Shown piece by piece: positions 58,579 through 64,000 of a stretch of 64,000 nt of DNA (its first letter is position 1; each line of letters starts with the position of its first letter). The translations under genes were made by a program, and so were the position numbers. The notes beneath the pieces are model-generated. The model ran no database searches. It had not been told where the DNA came from and saw nothing but the letters and a program-made list of their open reading frames with translations. The stretch is from Flavihumibacter cheonanensis (GTDB lineage: Bacteria; Bacteroidota; Bacteroidia; Chitinophagales; Chitinophagaceae): NCBI RefSeq assembly GCF_022352215.1, contig NZ_JAKRWF010000001.1:930001-994000 (forward strand), in the 5' to 3' direction.

Positions 58579-59564
58579 TTCTTCATATACATCACTTCCT
58601 TTACCAGCTTTACCGTTCTTGCAACATCTGGTAAAGCAGCAGCTACCAGATTGGGAGCATAGTGCAACGGTGCATCTGCAGCTGTTATCCTGCGAATCGG
58701 TGCATCGAGGTAATCAAATCCTTCTTTTTGGATCCGGTAGGAAATTTCAGAAGAGATGGATGCAAATGGCCACTGTTCTTCAACAATAACCAGGCGATTG
58801 GTCTTCTTTACACTTTCAAGGATGGTCATCCAGTCGAGCGGACGAATGGTTCTTAGGTCAATCACCTCCGCGTTTACACCTTCTTTTTCCAGTTCAGCAG
58901 CTGCTCCTAAAGCAACTTTCATCATTTTATTGAATGAAACGATGGTAACATCGGATCCTGCTTTTTTTACATCTGCTTTACCTAACGGGATATAGTACTC
59001 TTCTTCAGGAACTTCCGACTTATCGCCGTACATTAATTCAGACTCCATGAAAATCACGGGATCCTCTTCGTAACGAATGGCTTGCTTCAACAATCCTTTT
59101 GCATCGTAACCATTAGATGGGGATACTACTTTGATGCCCGGAATATTGGCATAATAACTTTCGAATGCAGTAGAGTGCTGGGCTCCTAATTGTCCGGCTG
59201 AACCATTGGGTCCACGAAATACGATGGGACAGGAAATCTGACCTCCACTCATCGCAAGCATTTTAGAAGCTGTATTCAGAATCTGGTCAAGTGCCAGAAC
59301 AGCGAAGTTCCAGGTCATGAATTCAACAATGGGACGCAGGCCGTTCTGAGCTGCACCAACTGCAACTGCAGCAAATCCAAGTTCAGAAATTGGGGTATCG
59401 ATCACTCGTTTTTCACCAAATTCATCGAGCATACCCTGGCTAACTTTGTAGGCTCCATTGTATTCAGCCACTTCCTCTCCCATCAGGAATACGCGATCAT
59501 CGCGACGGAACTCTTCATTCATTGCTTCGCGCAGCGCTTCTCTAAATGCAATTGATCTTGCCAT
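58575..59564 (-). CDS. pdhB: Pyruvate dehydrogenase E1 component, beta subunit
   Basis: About 329 residues. Begins MARSIAFREALREAMNEEF, then VFLMGEEVAEYNGAYKVSQG, TPISELGFAAVAVGAA, IVFRGPNG, PVIFMESELMYG and VIDLRTIRPLDW, all E1-beta blocks. With E1-alpha (not in the window) it decarboxylates pyruvate and reductively acetylates the lipoyl arm of E2; a branched-chain oxoacid E1-beta is the main alternative. Start chosen at ATG 59564; the upstream frame lacks family similarity. The stop opens the heptamer array. Confidence 0.93.
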   Translation of the reverse strand: MARSIAFREALREAMNEEFRRDDRVFLMGEEVAEYNGAYKVSQGMLDEFGEKRVIDTPISELGFAAVAVGAAQNGLRPIVEFMTWNFAVLALDQILNTASKMLAMSGGQISCPIVFRGPNGSAGQLGAQHSTAFESYYANIPGIKVVSPSNGYDAKGLLKQAIRYEEDPVIFMESELMYGDKSEVPEEEYYIPLGKADVKKAGSDVTIVSFNKMMKVALGAAAELEKEGVNAEVIDLRTIRPLDWMTILESVKKTNRLVIVEEQWPFASISSEISYRIQKEGFDYLDAPIRRITAADAPLHYAPNLVAAALPDVARTVKLVKEVMYMKK

Positions 59565-59637
59565 TCTTTTGTTTTTATAAGGAGTGGCAAATTTATTGGT
59601 TACACTCCAAATGCGCAAAAAATCCCCCATAAATGCC

Positions 59638-59661
59638 AAAAGCCCCGGTAAGGGGGCTTTT
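59638..59661 (-). terminator. Terminator of the S41 protease gene
   Basis: Stem AAAAGCCCC / GGGGCTTTT on the minus strand with a short loop and a T-tract, about 18 bases past the stop. It separates the protease gene from pdhB. Confidence 0.8.
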
Positions 59662-59679
59662 GATAAAAACTAGTTATTC

Positions 59680-61062
59680 TTAATTTTTGAGTTTTTCTGA
59701 CAAGTTATAACGGTCTTCTACCAATACTTTCATTTTTTTCATCGGGAGTCGCTGGTAACTTTCCAAATAATCAGCCGTCAGGCGGCTTGATTCGCGTGTA
59801 GCAGCCCTGAAAGAACCGGTAGTCAGGTACTTCATCGCACTTGCCAAACAGTCTTCCGTCAGATCTCCCCAGGCCTTATCCAGCCCATCCGGAACCTGAC
59901 TTTCAGGGATAAATCCGTTGAAATAACTTCCCTGATTGTTACTGTTCACTGTCCGGAAGCTAACAGGAAGAATATACCAATCACCAACCGGGATCGGAAA
60001 ATAACCAACCGGTTTACCATTGGAGGCACTTGGTCCAACGATTTTCACCTCCGTATGAGGAGTCAGGCTATTGATAAGACCTTCACTGGCAGACGCTGTA
60101 TTTTGAGAAATAATGAAAACAATTTTTGCCGGATTAACGGTACCTTTTTTCTCGAAATTCACGGTTTCATCGAACTGGCTGGCATATTTGTTGTTGAAAC
60201 TTTGCCGATACATAACCTTTCCATTTGCGGCTGTTGGTGCAAGGAAGTTGCCCATTTCTTCCCATAAGGACACAAATCCACCTCCATTGTAGCGCAGATC
60301 AACAATCAGTTCTGTTACGCCCTGAGCACCAAAATCGGAAAAGGTGGATGCCATTGCTTGCTTGATCTGATCCTGATCTCCCAGGAAAGAATTCAACACC
60401 ACATACCCGATTTTTTTGCCTCCGTTTGTATATACGGTATCCAATGCCAAAGGATATTCCTGGTAGGTAATGGGAGAAAGCGTTATCTCCTGAGTGGTTC
60501 CGTCAGGTTTTTGAAATTCAACCGTTGCGGCATTTCCTCCGTAGATCGCATTCACGATAAAATTGATACTGGCATCGGAGGTATTAATGCTACTGTTGCC
60601 ATTAATTTTTAACAGCCTCCAGCTTCTCTGAACACCTGCTTTTCCAGCAGCTCCGTCCTTTTCAACATAGGTAACCCGTAGATCATTGTTGGAACGGAAA
60701 AAAATACCCATGCCAAGGTCCGCGGAAATACCACTGCTGGCATTATCCCAATCTGCTTTTTTTACGGCAAAACTCCAGCGGTCAACCGGGTTGGTAAATC
60801 CGTTTTCTTTACTGAAAGGCCGGATGGCTTCCATTATCTTGTTAGGATCTGCATAACTTTGCGCATTAAAGGTAGCCGGTATCTGGTTGTACCAGAGGTA
60901 AATATCCCTGGTATACAGCATTACGGAATCCTTCAGTTTTTGCTCAGCTGTAGGAGGTGTTGGGCCGGGCGGATTTGGGTTTGGTTCCGGGTCGTCCACT
61001 TTTTTCTGACAGGCCACCAATACCCAACCCGCCATCAGAGATAGCAACAGTATTCGTTTCAT
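59680..61062 (-). CDS. S41 family peptidase (C-terminal processing-type), lipoprotein
   Basis: About 460 residues. The lipobox signal MKRILLLSLMAGWVLVAC gives a lipoprotein; a Pro/Asn-rich spacer follows, then an N-terminal helical part, a PDZ-like region (ISADLGMGIFF...GKAGVQRSWRLLKING), and the S41 core with LIVDLRYNGGGFVSLWEEM and the catalytic Ser in SQNTASASEGLINSL. It probably cleaves proteins in the periplasm or at the outer membrane. Start chosen at 61062 to fit the lipoprotein signal. Confidence 0.9.
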   Translation of the reverse strand: MKRILLLSLMAGWVLVACQKKVDDPEPNPNPPGPTPPTAEQKLKDSVMLYTRDIYLWYNQIPATFNAQSYADPNKIMEAIRPFSKENGFTNPVDRWSFAVKKADWDNASSGISADLGMGIFFRSNNDLRVTYVEKDGAAGKAGVQRSWRLLKINGNSSINTSDASINFIVNAIYGGNAATVEFQKPDGTTQEITLSPITYQEYPLALDTVYTNGGKKIGYVVLNSFLGDQDQIKQAMASTFSDFGAQGVTELIVDLRYNGGGFVSLWEEMGNFLAPTAANGKVMYRQSFNNKYASQFDETVNFEKKGTVNPAKIVFIISQNTASASEGLINSLTPHTEVKIVGPSASNGKPVGYFPIPVGDWYILPVSFRTVNSNNQGSYFNGFIPESQVPDGLDKAWGDLTEDCLASAMKYLTTGSFRAATRESSRLTADYLESYQRLPMKKMKVLVEDRYNLSEKLKN

Positions 61063-61137
61063 ATGGGATTTTATTTTCAATTTACGTTTAAGTTTCACTT
61101 TCAGTTGCTCTGTTCAGCGAGAAAATAGGTTTTTAGT

Positions 61138-61671
61138 TCAAATTTTAACCAAATCCCCCAGTTCCTTAGCCATCAACCAGTCAGTTTGGAGGTCAGTGCC
61201 TAATAAAAAGGGATGATCTCCTTTTCTCTCAAAGCCCCATTTCTGATAAAATCGGATGGCTCTTTCGTTGTGCTCCCAAACTCCCAACCAAACCTGTTTT
61301 ACCATTTTTGACCTGGCGAAGTCCAGTGCAAACTGCATCATGGCTTTTCCAACACCTTTCCCAATGGCAAGCTGAGTAGCATATAAACGGGTTATTTCTA
61401 CAGTGGGTGCTGAAGGCAAACAACTATAGGCTTGTGATTGCCAAAACTTCAGTCGCATGTATCCCAAAGGCTCTCCATCCTCCCAGGCAATAAAGAAATA
61501 ATTGTCCGGTTCGTCGGGTTCCGCCATTAACTGTTCCCTGGTAAATTGCTTATCCAGAAACAGCTGCATATCTTCCGCCTTGTTGTAAGACGCAAAAGTA
61601 TCAACAAAGGTTTGCCGGCTCAGGTCAGCCAGCAAAGCTTTTTGTTCATTTGTAACAGGTAAAATATCCAT
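61138..61671 (-). CDS. GNAT family N-acetyltransferase
   Basis: A 177-residue GNAT-fold enzyme. The acetyl-CoA site is ITRLYATQLAIGKGVGKAMMQFALDFA (Q/RxxGxG/A variant: AIGKGVGKA), followed by the VWLGVWEHNERAIRFYQKWGFE block that is conserved in these acetyltransferases. Substrate unknown. It begins ten bases after the thiolase stop and may share that transcript. Confidence 0.88.
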   Translation of the reverse strand: MDILPVTNEQKALLADLSRQTFVDTFASYNKAEDMQLFLDKQFTREQLMAEPDEPDNYFFIAWEDGEPLGYMRLKFWQSQAYSCLPSAPTVEITRLYATQLAIGKGVGKAMMQFALDFARSKMVKQVWLGVWEHNERAIRFYQKWGFERKGDHPFLLGTDLQTDWLMAKELGDLVKI

Positions 61672-61680
61672 CCTGGCAAG

Positions 61681-62862
61681 TTATGCCAGATTTTCAATTA
61701 CCATAGCAGAAGCACCACCACCGCCATTGCAAATTCCAGCAGCTCCGTATCGGGCTTTTTTATCTTTCAGGATATGGATGAGGGTAACCAGAATCCTCGC
61801 TCCGCTACAACCAAGGGGGTGACCCAGGGAAACGGCACCACCGTGAACGTTTACTTTGGCAGGGTCGAGTTGCATACGGCGACTATTCTCAATACCTACC
61901 ACGGCAAAGGCTTCATTTAGTTCCCAGTATTCAATGTCCTGCATGGACAGGCCTGCTTTTGCTACGGCTTTGGGAACTGCCAGAGAAGGTGTGGTGGTAA
62001 ACCATTCAGGCGCCTGTTCCGCATCCGCATAAGAGAGAATCCTGGCAATGGGTTTTAGTCCGAGCTCATCCAGTTTTTCTTTGCTTACAAGGATCAGTGC
62101 TGCAGCTCCATCATTCATAGTAGAAGCATTGGCCGCGGTAACAGAACCATCTTTCTGAAAGGCCGGTCTCAGTTCTGGGATCTTTTCAAATTTTACATTC
62201 CAGGGTTCTTCATCTTTTGAAAAAAGGATTGGCTCACCTTTTCGTTGCGGAATGGGTACCGGAAGAATTTCAGCATCGAATTTGCCTTCGTTCCAGGCTG
62301 CCTGGCTTCTTTTATAACTTGCAATCGCGAACTGATCCTGGTCTTCCCTGCTGATTCCACATTCTCTCGCACACTTTTCCGCTGCATTTCCCATAGCCAG
62401 GCCATCGTATACATCTGTCAAGCCGTCTTTTGCCAACCCGTCAATCAGGGCAGTATTACCATATTTGTTACCCCAGCGAAGTTGTTCAACATAAAATGGA
62501 ACATTGCTCATACTTTCCATTCCACCAGCTACCACAATAGATGCATCACCCAGCATAATGCTTTGGGCACCCAACGCAACAGATTTCATACCACTGGCAC
62601 AAACTTTATTGATTGTAGTACAGTTAACGGTATCAGGTAAGCCGGCAAATTTTGCAGCCTGTCGGGCTGGAGCCTGTCCCAGGTTTGCCTGTAAAACAGA
62701 ACCCATCAAAACATCCTCTACCTGATCTGCGGAAAGGCCTGCTTTCGCCAGGGCTCCTTTAATGGCAATCGACCCCAATTGGGTAGCACTAATGTCTTTC
62801 AGTGTGCCGCCAAAACTTCCCATGGGAGTACGAACGGCCGCAACAACATAAACTTCCTTCAT
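61681..62862 (-). CDS. Acetyl-CoA C-acyltransferase (thiolase)
   Basis: A 393-residue thiolase. The acyl-binding Cys is in NKVCASGMKSVALGAQ (about residue 89), with HGGAVSLGHPLGCSGARI and CNGGGGASAMVIE supplying the His and second Cys. It could run acetoacetyl-CoA formation or the last step of beta-oxidation. Length and motifs are complete. Confidence 0.95.
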   Translation of the reverse strand: MKEVYVVAAVRTPMGSFGGTLKDISATQLGSIAIKGALAKAGLSADQVEDVLMGSVLQANLGQAPARQAAKFAGLPDTVNCTTINKVCASGMKSVALGAQSIMLGDASIVVAGGMESMSNVPFYVEQLRWGNKYGNTALIDGLAKDGLTDVYDGLAMGNAAEKCARECGISREDQDQFAIASYKRSQAAWNEGKFDAEILPVPIPQRKGEPILFSKDEEPWNVKFEKIPELRPAFQKDGSVTAANASTMNDGAAALILVSKEKLDELGLKPIARILSYADAEQAPEWFTTTPSLAVPKAVAKAGLSMQDIEYWELNEAFAVVGIENSRRMQLDPAKVNVHGGAVSLGHPLGCSGARILVTLIHILKDKKARYGAAGICNGGGGASAMVIENLA

Positions 62863-62927
62863 ATGGTTTTTTCAGTTAAATGACGAAAATACGGAAACAG
62901 GCTCAAATGCTAACAGTTGATAGTTTT

Positions 62928-63953
62928 CTATTTGTCGTCTCCCAATAACAATACCAACGGTGTACCTCCTTCTATTCTTTCGGCAATTAATTTCAGTATA
63001 GCAGCAAAAGGCACAAAGAGGATCATACCTGCCGCTCCCCATAAAATTCCACCCACAATGATGGCGATGATTGTAAAAAGGGTATTTAATTCCAGTTTGC
63101 GGGAAACAGCCCAGGGGAAGATGATATTGGCTTCCAGGTATTGTACAACACCAAAGACAGCAATCACACCAATCGGATACCAGATGGAATTATAGGTGAC
63201 CCAGGATAAAGTAATCGGAAAAAGCGAAGCCGCCAAAATGCCAACATAGGGAATAAAAGTAAGGACGGCGGCAATAACACCAAACAAGATGGCGTGAGGC
63301 ACCCCCAGCAGTAACAGGCCGATGCTGTTTAAAATACCAACGATTAGGTAAACAGCCAGCATACCTTTGATAAAATTATAATAAGATTGTATTGCCAACT
63401 GAACGATTTCGGTTATACGTGGCCGGTATATATCAGGAATTAGTAAAACAAGACCTTTCATCAACCGGCTTCGATAATACAAAATGAGAAAACTGTAAAT
63501 AGGAATCAGGAATAATAGAACCAATGAAACAGCAGAGCTGGCGATGGTCTTTTGTAAAAAATTGAACAGGTAACCCGGTGCATTTTTCAGCAACTGATCG
63601 GTATAGGTTTGTTGTGTTACACTATCAATTTGCCATTCATCATTGAGATAGACAGAAAGACGACTGATCGATTGATTGATCTTCTCTTTTAAAAGTGGCC
63701 ATTCCGATCCAAACTGCTTTAACTGATATACAAGCAGGAATACGATTCCTCCAAGCAGCAAGGTTAGAAAAGTCAGATTGATCAGAATTGCCATTGATTT
63801 GGAAAGTCCTTTTTCTTCCATCCATTTACAAATTGGATAGAGAATGAAACTGATCAGCAAGGCGAAACTGAGGGGAATGAAGAGGGAACGGCCTGCATAT
63901 AAAATTATACAGGAGAGAACTACAAAAAGTAAAACCTGATTTAGTTTTGGCAT
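62928..63953 (-). CDS. AI-2E family transporter
   Basis: About 341 residues with seven to eight hydrophobic segments in the typical AI-2E order. The family blocks are LSFALLISFILYPICKWMEEKG near the start, PHAILFGVIAAVLTFIPYVGILAA, and VVQYLEANIIFPWAVSRKLELN in the C-terminal part. Members export AI-2 or act as Na+/H+ antiporters; the role here is unknown. Start chosen at ATG 63953 because an upstream ATG lies inside the terminator at 63962. Confidence 0.9.
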   Translation of the reverse strand: MPKLNQVLLFVVLSCIILYAGRSLFIPLSFALLISFILYPICKWMEEKGLSKSMAILINLTFLTLLLGGIVFLLVYQLKQFGSEWPLLKEKINQSISRLSVYLNDEWQIDSVTQQTYTDQLLKNAPGYLFNFLQKTIASSAVSLVLLFLIPIYSFLILYYRSRLMKGLVLLIPDIYRPRITEIVQLAIQSYYNFIKGMLAVYLIVGILNSIGLLLLGVPHAILFGVIAAVLTFIPYVGILAASLFPITLSWVTYNSIWYPIGVIAVFGVVQYLEANIIFPWAVSRKLELNTLFTIIAIIVGGILWGAAGMILFVPFAAILKLIAERIEGGTPLVLLLGDDK

Positions 63954-63961
63954 GATATAAA

Positions 63962-63997
63962 GATAAAAAAGGGCCGTCATATCGGCCCTTTTTTATC
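63962..63997. terminator. Bidirectional terminator at the right edge
   Basis: A perfect 15-base stem (GATAAAAAAGGGCCG / CGGCCCTTTTTTATC) with a six-base loop and A/T runs on both sides. It probably ends a gene lying to the right of the window on the minus strand, or a plus-strand gene is absent here. Confidence 0.88.
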
Positions 63998-64000
63998 AGT

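Overview
The window looks like chromosomal DNA of a member of the Bacteroidota, most likely the Chitinophagales/Chitinophagaceae. The evidence is a set of families typical of that phylum (DUF2851, DUF2520, DUF4199, DUF4407, DUF4846, SusC-like/OMP barrel receptors with a CarboxypepD_reg domain, type B L31, a NtrC-like regulator without a DNA-binding domain), weak Shine-Dalgarno sites, and promoters of the TTG-N19/20-TAnnTTTG type (best at 27336, 47269 and 58230). I see no transposase, prophage, CRISPR array or rRNA. There is one tRNA, tRNA-Pro(GGG), at 17755-17828.

Layout. 1-3700: end of a ROK sugar kinase, a phosphodiester glycosidase, lipA and an outer-membrane barrel protein. 3700-10900: OsmC, then a minus-strand cluster DUF2520 / KdsC-like / UbiA-like / Maf / DUF2851 interrupted by a plus-strand SRPBCC-GyrI gene, then an alpha/beta hydrolase and pcm. 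10900-17600: phosphohexomutase, DUF2279, PyrR-like phosphoribosyltransferase, membrane Fe-S oxidoreductase, SDR, SGNH hydrolase and DinB. 17900-25463: one long plus-strand run: dihydroorotase-like protein, DUF4199, two glycosyltransferases, gmhA, gmhB, a secreted protein and a flippase, which together suggest surface-glycan building. 25464-35700: lepA, ACBP, two glycosyltransferases, KefC with a KefG-like partner, hemerythrin, tpiA, a GlmU-like protein, L31 and YajQ. 35776-43523: two tandem TonB-type receptors, lgt, bacilliredoxin and Hsp20. 43666-50987: secreted and membrane hypotheticals, topA and a SirB1-like protein. 51167-64000: Gfo/Idh/MocA oxidoreductase, csaA, cdd, lepB, a CarH-like MerR regulator, the NtrC-like regulator, DUF4846, a 46-residue membrane microprotein, pdhB, an S41 lipoprotein protease, GNAT, thiolase and an AI-2E-type transporter.

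The most unusual feature is not a protein. Short heptanucleotide arrays (units GTGAGAC, GTCAGAC, GTGAAAG, GTGAAAA) start exactly at the TGA stop codons of convergent genes, read in the sense direction of each gene, and flank a terminator hairpin (446-833, 50984-51202, 58427-58578). A fourth convergent gap, 45942-46096, has an analogous purine-rich octamer pair. All four convergent pairs in the window with a real gap carry such arms; the other eleven pairs overlap or abut within a few bases. Two single-arm copies lie at 17665 and 38398. Next in interest are a dihydroorotase homologue lacking its metal ligands, a sigma-54-activator-like protein with a GSFTSA loop and no HTH, a CarH-type Wx9EH MerR protein, and a 24-bp perfect palindrome at the yajQ promoter.
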